The notes beneath the pieces were generated by a model that was not told where the DNA came from, did not search any database, and saw nothing but the letters and a program-made list of their open reading frames with translations. DNA of 64,000 nucleotides from Methylococcaceae bacterium UBA975. Lineage in GTDB: Bacteria; Pseudomonadota; Gammaproteobacteria; Methylococcales; Cycloclasticaceae. The translations under genes and the position numbers were made by a program. The first letter of the stretch is position 1. Each line of letters opens with the position of its first letter. This document shows, piece after piece, positions 34,595-43,124 of the stretch. The stretch covers positions 351,153-415,152 of the forward strand of contig DBBV01000018.1 of the NCBI GenBank assembly GCA_002292375.1, given 5' to 3'.

Positions 34595-34912
34595 ATGAAA
34601 AAATCACAGCTTATACGAACCCTCGGTTTAGTCGTTTTTATTATCAGCAGCAGCGTGCTAGCACACGGCATCACGCAATCGCAGGTTGAACAGGCAATTG
34701 CTACCGCTGAAAAACTACTCATTCAAAGTGCCCAGGTTGATCATCAATGGTCTACAGCTGAGCCGCTCATTAAACAGGCTAAAAAAGCATTGCAGCTAAA
34801 GCAATATGAAAACGCCTACTCCTTCGCCCAAAAAGCAAGTCAACAATCAACACTTGCACTAAAACAGGCCGACACTGAACAGGCTAATTGGGCCCTTAAT
34901 TTACCCAAATAG
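34595..34912 (+). CDS. soxK: SoxXA-binding protein SoxK
   Basis: A 105-residue exported helical protein: signal peptide ending SSSVLAHG, then two or three amphipathic helices rich in Ala, Gln and Lys (AIATAEKLLIQSA, LIKQAKKALQLKQY, AYSFAQKASQQST). Size, composition and place between soxA and soxB match SoxK/SAXB, a third subunit seen with SoxXA in several sulfur oxidisers. The call rests on context and composition more than on unique motifs. Confidence 0.75.
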   Translation: MKKSQLIRTLGLVVFIISSSVLAHGITQSQVEQAIATAEKLLIQSAQVDHQWSTAEPLIKQAKKALQLKQYENAYSFAQKASQQSTLALKQADTEQANWALNLPK

Positions 34913-34953
34913 CACTAGCAGACCGCTTAATCAATACCTACTAGGAACCTTAG

Positions 34954-36702
34954 ATGAACCGTAGAGAATTTAACCGACTATTAACAGCCGGGGCAGTTGC
35001 TGGCATTTTACCTAGCACAAATATAGCCTTTGCTCACACAGGCCCTAATTACGACATCCCACAGAAAGGTAACGCCCGTTTATTGCACATTACCGATTGC
35101 CATGCGCAATTAATGCCCATTTACTTTAGAGAACCCAACGTTAATATGGGTCTAAACGAGGCCTTCGGTAGAACCCCGCACGTCGTCGGTGAAGCCTTTT
35201 TAAAAAAGAATGCGCTAAGCCCCCATTCTATGGAGGCACATGCCTTTACGTATTTAAACTTTAACGCAGCGGCAAGAGAGTACGGCAAAGTCGGCGGTTT
35301 TGCCCATTTAAACACCTTGGTAAAATCCTTGCGCGAAACAGCGGGTGGAAAAGACAATTGCCTACTACTTGATGGTGGCGATACCTGGCAAGGCTCAGCA
35401 ACGGCTTATTGGACGCGCGGTAAAGACATGGTTCAAGCCGCTAATCTGCTTGGTGTTGATGTAATGACCGGGCATTGGGAGTTTACCTACCAGGATGATG
35501 AGGTACTATCAAACGTCGATGAATTTGATGGTGAATTCTTAGCGCAAAATATCAAATTAACTGAAGACGCCTTATTTGAAGGTAAACACGCGCATGATGA
35601 AGACACGGGGCACGTCTTTAAACCGTATACCTTACGAGAGCTAAACGGTCATAAAGTCGCCATCATCGGTCAGGCATTTCCTTACACACCGGTCGCAAAC
35701 CCCCAACGTTTCATCCCTGATTGGACCTTCGGTATCCGTAATCAAGACCTACAGGAACTGGTCGATAACATTAAAGAAAACGACAAGCCAGATGCTATTA
35801 TCTTATTGTCACATAACGGGATGGACGTAGATTTAAAACTTGCATCTGTGGTGACCGGTATCGATTTTATCCTTGGCGGACACACACACGATGGTGTCCC
35901 TATCCCCGTCACCATCAAAAACAGTGGTGGGCAAACCGTGGTAACCAATGCCGGTTCTAACGGCAAATTTGTTGGGGTACTTGATTTACAATTAGAGAAA
36001 GGAAAGGTCAAAGGTTACGACTATCGCCTACTGCCTGTTTTTTCAAACTTTATCAAAGCAGATCCAGAAATGGCTGCTTTAATCGACACCATCCGTAAAC
36101 CACATATAGAAACGCTAAATGAGCCTTTAGCAACAACCGAATCATTACTCTATCGCCGCGGTAATTTTAACGGTACTTTCGACCAATTAATTTGTGATGC
36201 TTTGCGCCATGAGCTTAACGCAGAAATATCGCTGTCTCCTGGGTTTCGTTGGGGAACAACGGTGTTACCAGGGCAAGCGATTACCTTTGAACACGTCATG
36301 GACCAAACCTGCATTACTTACCCAGAAACCTATGCCCGTGACATGCTCGGTAGTGAAATAAAAGCCATTTTAGAGGATGTCGCCGATAACCTCTTCCACC
36401 CCGACCCTTTTTACCAACAAGGAGGCGATATGGTGCGCGTAGGGGGCATGAATTATATTTGCGATCCCATAGCAGCTGCGGGTAATCGCATCACTCAGAT
36501 GACCTTAGACAGCGGCAAAAGCATAGATGCCAACAAGACATACAAAGTGGCCGGCTGGGCAACGGTAGGATCAAAAGCACCGGGCAAGCCCATATGGGAT
36601 GTGGTTGCTAGTTATTTACGTAACCAAAAACACGTCAATATAACCCAAGTAAACTCACCTAAATTGCTCAACGTTAACAACAACCCTGGTATCGTTCTTT
36701 AA
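34954..36702 (+). CDS. soxB: Thiosulfohydrolase SoxB
   Basis: A 582-residue dimanganese hydrolase that releases sulfate from SoxY-bound thiosulfonate. It has an MNRREFNRLL twin-Arg-like leader, LLHITDCHAQLMPIYFREPN (given as first metal site D/H), LDGGDTWQGSAT, the SoxB-specific TGHWEFTY, LSHNGMDVD and LGGHTHDG, plus the C-terminal 5'-nucleotidase-type domain. It is the last gene of soxCDXYZAKB, followed by a strong terminator. No SoxR, SoxV or SoxW is in the window. Confidence 0.95.
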   Translation: MNRREFNRLLTAGAVAGILPSTNIAFAHTGPNYDIPQKGNARLLHITDCHAQLMPIYFREPNVNMGLNEAFGRTPHVVGEAFLKKNALSPHSMEAHAFTYLNFNAAAREYGKVGGFAHLNTLVKSLRETAGGKDNCLLLDGGDTWQGSATAYWTRGKDMVQAANLLGVDVMTGHWEFTYQDDEVLSNVDEFDGEFLAQNIKLTEDALFEGKHAHDEDTGHVFKPYTLRELNGHKVAIIGQAFPYTPVANPQRFIPDWTFGIRNQDLQELVDNIKENDKPDAIILLSHNGMDVDLKLASVVTGIDFILGGHTHDGVPIPVTIKNSGGQTVVTNAGSNGKFVGVLDLQLEKGKVKGYDYRLLPVFSNFIKADPEMAALIDTIRKPHIETLNEPLATTESLLYRRGNFNGTFDQLICDALRHELNAEISLSPGFRWGTTVLPGQAITFEHVMDQTCITYPETYARDMLGSEIKAILEDVADNLFHPDPFYQQGGDMVRVGGMNYICDPIAAAGNRITQMTLDSGKSIDANKTYKVAGWATVGSKAPGKPIWDVVASYLRNQKHVNITQVNSPKLLNVNNNPGIVL

Positions 36703-36717
36703 CGTTAAGGAAAGCAT

Positions 36718-36755
36718 AAAAAAGGCTTTCGTAGAAATGCGAAAGCCTTTTTTTT
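36718..36755 (+). terminator. Intrinsic terminator of the sox operon
   Basis: Stem AAAGGCTTTCG / CGAAAGCCTTT (11 bp, perfect) with an 8-base loop, followed by an eight-T run. It lies 16 bp past the soxB stop. The A-run on the left side gives it bidirectional potential. Confidence 0.92.
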
Positions 36756-36763
36756 AAATGACC

Positions 36764-37208
36764 GTTGTGGGGTTTTGTTGGGGTTTGTACCTCACTGCCA
36801 ACCTACGAAGGTGTATTTGATTTTGTTAGGGTTCATTCTTCAGCCCAACCTACGAGGTTGGTGATATTCGAGTTATTGTAGGTTGGGTTGAGCTTGTGAA
36901 ACCCAACATAATCCATGCCATAGTTTTATTGGGGTTCGTGCCTCACCGCCAAACTACGAAGGTGTATTTGATTTTGTTGGGGTTCATTTTTCACCCCAAC
37001 CTACGAGGTTGGTGATATTCGAGTTATTGTAGGTTGGGTTGAGCTTGTGAAACCCAACATAATCCATGCCATAGTTTTGTTGGGGTTCGTGCCTCACCGC
37101 CAACCTACGAAGGTGTATTTGATTTTGTTGGGGTTCGTGCCTCACCGCCAAACTACGGCTGGTGTAAGCTCGATTTGTTGGGGTGCGTGCCTCACCCCAA
37201 GCTACATA
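36764..37208. repeat. REP/BIME array with a 151-bp tandem period
   Basis: Non-coding array between soxB and fliT. The motif CCAACCTACG, or its CCAAACTACG variant, alternates with GTAGGTTGGGTTGAGC and TTGGGGTTCGTGCCTCACC. The segment GGTGTATTTGATTTTGTT recurs at 36810, 36961 and 37112, an exact 151-bp spacing, so a 151-bp unit was tandemly duplicated. The same motifs flank the REP-associated transposase at 42373-42903, its likely source. The repeats carry spurious open frames. It also separates convergent sox and flagellar transcription. Confidence 0.85.
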
Positions 37209-37233
37209 GGGGAAAACCACACTATTCAACGCT

Positions 37234-37542
37234 TTAACTGCTTGTTAAATAACTATCAATCGCTTTATGCGCATGCCCTGCTTTAGACATTTCCATACGC
37301 ACACTGTCACATTGGCTTACCGAATACTGTGTCAGTATTTTATTTTTATTCAAAATATACACCAGCCCTTCTTCCAACACCTTAGGGTCAATATTTGGTG
37401 GTGCTTTAAATAGGTGTTGAATCGCATTATCACGACTTTTTTCCAGCTCAAGCAGCTGGTTCCATTCACCCTCTTCCGCTAAATTTATCAGGGTATTGGT
37501 TTCGGCAATGATCGATTCCAATTGATGCGTATCGTTAGACAT
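37234..37542 (-). CDS. fliT: FliT-like flagellar chaperone
   Basis: A 102-residue helical protein from the ATG at 37542, five bases after the fliS stop; a TTG start 30 bases upstream inside fliS is less likely. Helical segments HQLESIIAETNTLINLAEEGEWNQLLELEK and the position after fliD-fliS match FliT, the FliD export chaperone. Sequence identity within FliT is low, so position is the main support. Confidence 0.7.
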   Translation of the reverse strand: MSNDTHQLESIIAETNTLINLAEEGEWNQLLELEKSRDNAIQHLFKAPPNIDPKVLEEGLVYILNKNKILTQYSVSQCDSVRMEMSKAGHAHKAIDSYLTSS

Positions 37543-37546
37543 GTTT

Positions 37547-37942
37547 TTAGCTAACGCTTGCGTTAGGGTCAATCGAATCCCAGCCCATTTTAATTTGGCT
37601 CAATAATTTACCGGCTTCATCCAATAACGATTCGTCGCTCTTAATATTGGCCTGTAATAAAATATGATTGATATATTCATACAGCGCATCAAGATTTTTA
37701 GATATTTCACCGCCTTTTTCAAAATCTAAACTCGCTTTAAGGCCTTCTATAATTGAAATAGCACTGCCAATTTGCTCGCCTTTTTTGGCGGTATTATTTT
37801 GTTTTAACGCGCCTTTAGCCGATAAAATACGCGTCAATGCGCCATCTAACAGCATTTGAATTAATCGATGGGGTGTCGCATCCATGACGCCACTGTGTGC
37901 ACTCATTTGTTGATATTGTCTTAAAGCTGCAGTGCCATTCAT
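37547..37942 (-). CDS. fliS: Flagellin export chaperone FliS
   Basis: A 131-residue four-helix chaperone. It begins MNGTAALRQYQQMSAHSGVMDATPHRLIQMLLDGAL (in text: the conserved ATPHRLIQMLLDG block), continues with SIIEGLKASLDFEKGGEISKNLDALYEY and ends in the amphipathic helix used to hold the flagellin C-terminus. It is encoded 34 bp after fliD. Confidence 0.93.
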   Translation of the reverse strand: MNGTAALRQYQQMSAHSGVMDATPHRLIQMLLDGALTRILSAKGALKQNNTAKKGEQIGSAISIIEGLKASLDFEKGGEISKNLDALYEYINHILLQANIKSDESLLDEAGKLLSQIKMGWDSIDPNASVS

Positions 37943-37975
37943 AAGGTTCTCCGGGTTAATTGCTTGTTTATTATA

Positions 37976-39373
37976 TTAATTAGATTTATTAGCTTGGTAC
38001 GCGCCAGGCAAATTTGCCAACTGCTGCGTTAAAAAAGAACTTTGATTTCGCAATGAGCTGACCAAGGCGTCCATTGCGGTAAATTGAGCCAATAAGCGAC
38101 TTTCCAGCGATGTTAACCGCCTGTTAAGCGCCTCACGTTGTTCTGTAATGTTTTCGATGCTTTTTTGTAAGCCATCAGTTCTACTTTCGATGATGCCATC
38201 ACTTGCTATATAGCCTTCCATAATGGTATCTAAAGTATTAGCGATGCCATTGGTGGACGCAAACAACGCGCCCACGTCATCAAAGTTATTATCGAGCGCC
38301 GTATTGAGCGTTTCATCATCTACCGACAATTTACCCGTATCGTCGGTGGTTATGCCTAGTTCAGCTAAGCTGCTAAAAGAACCAGTTAAACCCGAGACAG
38401 CTGAGCCAATCTCTCGTCTGATTAGGTTTTGCACGCCTCTGAGGGTTGAATCACCAATCAATATTCCACCCGTTTCTGTTGTTGAGTCGTACGAGCCCAG
38501 TGCGTTAAACGTACCCACTAACCCATTGTAATTAGCGATAAAGGTATCAATTTTAGACCGTACTGACGCCCTATCTTGTGTAATCCTTAGCGTTTCACCC
38601 GCGCCAACAGATTTAGCACTAATAGTGATGCCATCGATCACGCCGGCAAACGTATTGTTATTACTGCTGACTAATTGATTATCGACTTTTATTTGGCCAT
38701 CTAATGCGACCGCCGTTTCCACTAAATTTGCGTTGACTAAACGTGACAAACCCAACGCATCGGCATCGTTTAAATCATCGTCAACAGCGGTAATTGTAAT
38801 CGCGTTATCCAAGCCTGTTGATGTTGCAGTAAAAATTAATTTTTGTTCACTCCCACCCAAGCCGTCATCTACATTAATAATAGACGCTGCCACCCCGGTA
38901 TTGTCAGTTGCCGCGTTAATCGCATCGCGAACATCTGTCAACGTATCTGTGGCGCTAACAAGTACATTAAAGGAGTCGGTTCCTTGCGTCAGCGTTAATG
39001 TTCCGCCACCTACAACATCGGTATCGGCATAGCCATCGGTGGTGATTAATTTGTGCGCTTGGGCTAGTTGTACAACCTCAACGCCATACTGTGACACGTC
39101 GGCTGTTGAATCTGCTGTTGCGGTAAAAATGTCTTTATTACTAGAGCTTGCTGAACGTACTTGAAAATCAGCCACATCTTGCAACTCTTGGATCGCCGTT
39201 TGAAATAAGGTCAATGCGCCCTTTAATGAGCCGAACGCCGAAATATCACCTTGATACTCAGCCTCTCTAAGGCTCAATCGTTTAGTACCACTTGAGCCTT
39301 CAGCACTCACTAGCTGAGTAATCAAAGAGCCTATATCTAAACCTGACCCTATACCTGGTGATGAAATTGACAT
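37976..39373 (-). CDS. fliD: Filament cap protein FliD
   Basis: A 465-residue cap protein. The N-terminal FliD_N domain starts SISSPGIGSGLDIGSLITQLV; the C-terminal coiled coil contains LNRRLTSLESRLLAQFTAMD and ends LRNQSSFLTQQLANLPGAYQ. Length is normal. It lies 53 bp after flaG with no evident own promoter, so it is probably transcribed with flaG-fliS-fliT by read-through from fliC or a nearby promoter. Confidence 0.93.
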   Translation of the reverse strand: MSISSPGIGSGLDIGSLITQLVSAEGSSGTKRLSLREAEYQGDISAFGSLKGALTLFQTAIQELQDVADFQVRSASSSNKDIFTATADSTADVSQYGVEVVQLAQAHKLITTDGYADTDVVGGGTLTLTQGTDSFNVLVSATDTLTDVRDAINAATDNTGVAASIINVDDGLGGSEQKLIFTATSTGLDNAITITAVDDDLNDADALGLSRLVNANLVETAVALDGQIKVDNQLVSSNNNTFAGVIDGITISAKSVGAGETLRITQDRASVRSKIDTFIANYNGLVGTFNALGSYDSTTETGGILIGDSTLRGVQNLIRREIGSAVSGLTGSFSSLAELGITTDDTGKLSVDDETLNTALDNNFDDVGALFASTNGIANTLDTIMEGYIASDGIIESRTDGLQKSIENITEQREALNRRLTSLESRLLAQFTAMDALVSSLRNQSSFLTQQLANLPGAYQANKSN

Positions 39374-39426
39374 AATAAAATCCTATTTACAATAATCTAT
39401 ACAGATCTATGCAAATATCGCGCCTC

Positions 39427-39834
39427 CTAAGCACTGTCATTAACCAATAAACCACGCGTCGCATCGTCTGCTTGTGCTTTATTTTCTGCTAGATAAGCGG
39501 CCATCTCTAATACCTTCTCTGATGGAAAGCTTCGTATCACGTCGCCGGACTCTTTATCGGTGACCGTAATAATCGAGTGCCCCGTATCTTCGTGTACACT
39601 AAATTGAATGCCTCGTTGAACATTTTGTACAAAACTATTTAACTCACTCACTGTTTGTTCAATTTGCTTTATCCCTGTAACTTGTTCAGGCCCAACCTTT
39701 TCCGGCAATTTATTACCGCTTAATGCAGTTGTCGTTGTTTCCTCAGATTTAAAAACTTTTTCTGATACAGCAACGTTCCCTGCGTGCGGCTTTCCTGCCT
39801 TTACCATCGTATTAAGTAAATTAATCGTTTCCAT
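39427..39834 (-). CDS. flaG: FlaG-family protein
   Basis: A 135-residue FlaG protein from the ATG at 39834, chosen because a perfect GGGAGG ribosome-binding site lies upstream; the frame extends 18 codons further without support. The conserved core is SVHEDTGHSIITVTDKESGDVIRSFPSEKVLEMA (in parts: FSVHEDTG, VIRSFPSEKVL). FlaG affects filament length in Pseudomonas-type flagella. It sits between fliC and fliD. Confidence 0.88.
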   Translation of the reverse strand: METINLLNTMVKAGKPHAGNVAVSEKVFKSEETTTTALSGNKLPEKVGPEQVTGIKQIEQTVSELNSFVQNVQRGIQFSVHEDTGHSIITVTDKESGDVIRSFPSEKVLEMAAYLAENKAQADDATRGLLVNDSA

Positions 39835-39854
39835 AATAACCTCCCTAGTTGGTG

Positions 39855-39883
39855 AAAACTGGTTCTGCAGATGCAGAACCAGT
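39855..39883 (-). terminator. Terminator-like hairpin between fliC and flaG
   Basis: Arms ACTGGTTCTGC and GCAGAACCAGT pair perfectly (11 bp) around a 4-base loop. On the minus strand the hairpin runs into a short TTTTC tract. It lies 17 bp past the fliC stop and upstream of the flaG ribosome-binding site, so it may end most fliC messages and let some read-through reach flaG-fliD. Confidence 0.75.
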
Positions 39884-39899
39884 ATCACGCTCTAGTGGC

Positions 39900-41963
39900 T
39901 TATTGCAGTAGTGCCAACACGTTCTGAGGCAATGAATTAGCTTGCGACAGAATGGACACACCGGCTTGTTGAAGAATTTGAGCACGTGTTAACGCAGCAG
40001 TCTCTTCAGCAAAGTCAGCATCACGAATACGGCTACGTGAAGCACTTAAGTTTTCAGACGTTGTTTGAATACTCGCTACAACAGAATCAAAACGGTTTTG
40101 TACCGCACCTAATGATGCACGACTTGTATTAATGGTCGATAAAGCAGCATCAATAGAGCTAAGTGCAGCATTTGCGCCTGCAACCGTTGAGATATCCGTA
40201 TTAGCTACACTAACGCCTGATAAAGCCGCTGTTGTAGTACCAGCCGTTAAACCAGCATTAGCAGGGTTAGTACCACCTATCACTAAGTCGCCTTCAGTAC
40301 TTGTTACTGAAACGCTTCCGTAATAAGTAGCACCTGTTGCGTTAACCCCTTCTGTAGCGCCATCAGTGCCGCCTTCAAGAATTGTGAAGTTACTGCCATC
40401 ATCAGTTGCAACAGTTAAATTACCGCCAGTGAAAGAAGCTGTGTACCCGGCTTGAGCGCTAATTAATGCAGCCAGCTCATTGCCATCAACCGTGCCATCA
40501 CTTGCAGCACTTGATACGTCTAATGCTGTACCATCAAGAGAAAACGTATAATCAGGTGCCGCAGCAGCTACAGCCACATTACCATCAACTGACGCAGATG
40601 TACCAAAGCTACCCGGCGTTCCAGAAAAGTTATTGGTAATTGCAAACGTAATACCCGTGCCATCGGCTTTAGACAAGATTAGGTTATTAGTTGCAAAAGA
40701 ACCACTCGTAATACTGTATTCAGAACCATTTGCAGTCAATAAGTAAGCATCTAATGCTGCATCAAGTTCTGCAGCAGTTGCTGTTGCACCGTTAGTACCC
40801 GCTTCAGAATAAAAAGCATTACCGTCAAGTGTTACTGTAAATGAATCATCTTGAATAGCCGTAGTAGCCGTACCTGTAACAATATCAACAGCTGTGCCGT
40901 TAGCAGTAATATTACTAATCGCAATACTACTATCAGTACCTACAGATGCTGGGGTATCACTCGTAATAACAAGCTTGCCGCCAACAATAGATGCCGTTGC
41001 ACCCGTTATTTCGCCATTAATTTCAGCTAAAAGTGCTGTGTTATCTGCATTATTTTGATTAATGTCAATGCTTTGTACAGCTCCACCATTTACAGAAATA
41101 TCAAAAGTAAGGTTATTAGCTCCGCTATAATCAGTTGCCCCTACATTAGCAGTACTTGTCGTATCACCATTTGTTGCAACAGTTGTATCGGATACTGCAG
41201 GTGTGTATGCACCCACTGATAATGTATTCGGCGTTGCTGCAACTACTGCAGTACCTACAACATCTGTATAAGCAATCACTTGCGAGTTTGTTGCAGTAGC
41301 AGATACACCTGTTGAAGCTGCACCAATTGCTGTAGCTATTAATGATGCGTCTTGTGATGTTGCCCCCACGTCTACGCCATTAATGGTTAATTCACCTGCA
41401 GCAATAGCTCCTGTTACCACTGTACCAGTTGCATTGGCCGTATTTTGTTGTCCAATCGATGCTGTACGTGAGCTTGATATAGATGAAATACTTACTGTTT
41501 CACCTGCATTAGCACCTACCTGGAAGGCTTGTGCGGTAAAACTACCATCCAACAATTTAACACCGTTAAACGAGCTGCTTGAAGCAACACGATCAATCTC
41601 AGCGATCAGTTCGGATGTTTCCAGCTGAAGTGCAGCGCGATCTGATGAAGAGTTGGTAGCATTCGCTGATTGAACCGCTAACTCACGAATACGTTGTAAG
41701 TTATTAGTAATTTGGGCTAAATCACCCTCAGCGGTTTGTGCTAATGAGATACCGTCGTTTGCATTACGTTGCGCTTGGTTTAAACCACGGATCTGTGTGG
41801 TGAAACGCTCTGAAATAGCAAGGCCGGCCGCATCGTCTTTTGCACTGTTAATGCGTAAACCAGAAGAAAGTCTTTGTAACGAGGTGTTCAAATCATTCTG
41901 AGAAGTATTCAGATTTCTTTGAGCCGTTAAAGACGCAATATTACTGTTAATAATTTGAGGCAT
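39900..41963 (-). CDS. fliC: Flagellin FliC, with long hypervariable domain
   Basis: A 687-residue flagellin, longer than the roughly 500 residues of E. coli. The N-terminal D0/D1 starts MPQIINSNIASLTAQRNLN, with SLQRLSSGLRINSAKDDAAG; the C-terminal D1/D0 has LGAVQNRFDSV, SRIRDADFAEETAALTR and ends NVLALLQ. Between about residues 170 and 590 lies an Ala/Thr/Ser/Asp/Gly-rich surface domain with very few basic residues. It has a sigma28 promoter and an AAGGAG ribosome-binding site. It is the only flagellin gene in the window. Confidence 0.95.
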   Translation of the reverse strand: MPQIINSNIASLTAQRNLNTSQNDLNTSLQRLSSGLRINSAKDDAAGLAISERFTTQIRGLNQAQRNANDGISLAQTAEGDLAQITNNLQRIRELAVQSANATNSSSDRAALQLETSELIAEIDRVASSSSFNGVKLLDGSFTAQAFQVGANAGETVSISSISSSRTASIGQQNTANATGTVVTGAIAAGELTINGVDVGATSQDASLIATAIGAASTGVSATATNSQVIAYTDVVGTAVVAATPNTLSVGAYTPAVSDTTVATNGDTTSTANVGATDYSGANNLTFDISVNGGAVQSIDINQNNADNTALLAEINGEITGATASIVGGKLVITSDTPASVGTDSSIAISNITANGTAVDIVTGTATTAIQDDSFTVTLDGNAFYSEAGTNGATATAAELDAALDAYLLTANGSEYSITSGSFATNNLILSKADGTGITFAITNNFSGTPGSFGTSASVDGNVAVAAAAPDYTFSLDGTALDVSSAASDGTVDGNELAALISAQAGYTASFTGGNLTVATDDGSNFTILEGGTDGATEGVNATGATYYGSVSVTSTEGDLVIGGTNPANAGLTAGTTTAALSGVSVANTDISTVAGANAALSSIDAALSTINTSRASLGAVQNRFDSVVASIQTTSENLSASRSRIRDADFAEETAALTRAQILQQAGVSILSQANSLPQNVLALLQ

Positions 41964-42058
41964 TTTATTGCTCCTTTGTAAGCTTAATGCTTACTTTTTT
42001 TCTAAACATGACGGATATATCTTTCAGTATTGCTAGATATTTACCGCCTCCGCTTAAG

Positions 42059-42085
42059 GTATCGGCGCAACAAACGTTTTCTTTA
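42059..42085 (-). promoter_or_regulatory. Sigma28 (FliA) promoter of fliC
   Basis: On the minus strand TAAAGAAA, an 11-bp spacer and GCCGATAC closely match the FliA consensus TAAAGTTT-N11-GCCGATAA. It reads toward fliC, whose ATG is about 95 bp downstream. Confidence 0.85.
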
Positions 42086-42161
42086 GGGTTTATTAAGAAG
42101 TTTTATTAGACTAAGCAAAAGTGTGACGTACACCACGTTTCGATTTATGCATTATCTCTAA

Positions 42162-42371
42162 CCGTAGGTTGGGCTGAGCTTGCGATGCCCAACATGATCC
42201 ACACCTTGTTTGTCGTTGGGGTTCGTGCCTTGTTGGGGTTCATTCTTCACCCCAACCTACGGGATGCTTTGCCTTTGTTGGGGTTCGTTCCTCACCACCA
42301 ACCTACGGGGGGTGTTTTGTTGGGGTTCCTGCGTCACCCCAACCTACGGAGGGTGGTTGTGGGTTGGCTTA
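42162..42371. repeat. REP repeats downstream of the RAYT gene
   Basis: About 210 bp of the same repeat family as at 36.8-37.2 kb: GTAGGTTGGGCTGAGC, TTGGGGTTCGTGCC and three CCAACCTACGG units. It lies between the fliC promoter and the 3' end of the transposase gene. Short frames here are by-products of the repeats. Confidence 0.85.
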
Positions 42372-42372
42372 A

Positions 42373-42903
42373 TTATTCGCCCCAATGTTTCGTCTTATCT
42401 TCTTTATAACCATGCCCCCACTCATTACCTATGCATCCATCTTTGATATGTTGGTGAATGCTTGAATACGGCCAATCAACGGCATGTTGTACATGACCGT
42501 GCTTTACGGGGTTGTAATGGATGTAATTCACGTGCGCTGCATAATCTTTATCGTCACGAATATAATGTTCCCAATAACGTCGTTGCCAAATGCCTCGCTC
42601 GCCTTTTGATACTCGGCCTGGACTAATGCTTTCTATTTTTGGTAATTGACGTGAAAAACCGGATTTAATCAACGACCAACGCCTGGCGTAATCATTATCA
42701 TTTTCTGGCAAGGTAAACATTGCGTGCAAATGCTCGGGCATAACGACCATTGCATCAATCTTGAACGGGTGTCTGTTTTTTATCGTGCCAATACATCGAC
42801 GCAATATATCGATGTTATCTATTAATAAGGTGCTGTTGCGATTGGCCAAATTAACGGTGAAAAAATAGGTCGCACCGTTTATGTTTGCTCGACGGTATTG
42901 CAT
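42373..42903 (-). CDS. REP-associated tyrosine transposase (RAYT)
   Basis: A 176-residue Y1 transposase of the IS200/IS605-like RAYT family. The start ANINGATYFFTVNLANR is typical, the metal-binding HUH-like motif is VMPEHLHAMFTLP (HLH, as in RAYTs), and the catalytic Tyr region is VNYIHYNPVKHG. WQRRYWEHYIRDD is also conserved. It seems intact. RAYTs nick and move or maintain REP sequences as single-copy domesticated transposases. Matching repeats lie on both sides, and it interrupts the flagellar genes between fliC and flgL. Confidence 0.92.
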   Translation of the reverse strand: MQYRRANINGATYFFTVNLANRNSTLLIDNIDILRRCIGTIKNRHPFKIDAMVVMPEHLHAMFTLPENDNDYARRWSLIKSGFSRQLPKIESISPGRVSKGERGIWQRRYWEHYIRDDKDYAAHVNYIHYNPVKHGHVQHAVDWPYSSIHQHIKDGCIGNEWGHGYKEDKTKHWGE

Positions 42904-42950
42904 ACGTTAAATCCTTTTAACGGGTTTGACTTAGTTTATCTTATTTTATT

Positions 42951-43120
42951 TGGCACCCCAAGCTGCAGGTGGTTACTTGAGGCTTGTTGGGGTTCGTGCC
43001 TCACCGCCAACCTACGTGGGTGGTGATATTTAGGTTGTTGTAGGTTGGGTTACGCTGGTAAAACCCAACATAATTCACGCCTTTTTTTGGTTTGTGCCCC
43101 ACCCCAACCTACGGGCGCAA
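42951..43120. repeat. REP repeats upstream of the RAYT gene
   Basis: About 170 bp with GTTGGGGTTCGTGCCTCACC, CCAACCTACG, GTAGGTTGGGTTACGC, AACCCAACATAAT and a final CCCAACCTACGG just before the flgL stop. With the array at 42162-42371 it brackets the transposase, giving a REP-RAYT-REP unit. Confidence 0.85.
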
Positions 43121-43124
43121 GTGC

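Noticed and set aside
36764..37208. CRISPR-like repeated array
   Set aside because: The repeats are mixed-orientation REP units with a 151-bp tandem period, not short identical repeats with unique spacers, and no cas genes are present.
36984..37286. Short open frames with repeated LLGFVPHRQPT or RLAVRHEPQQN peptides
   Set aside because: They are translations of the REP repeats; similar frames appear at 42185-42446.
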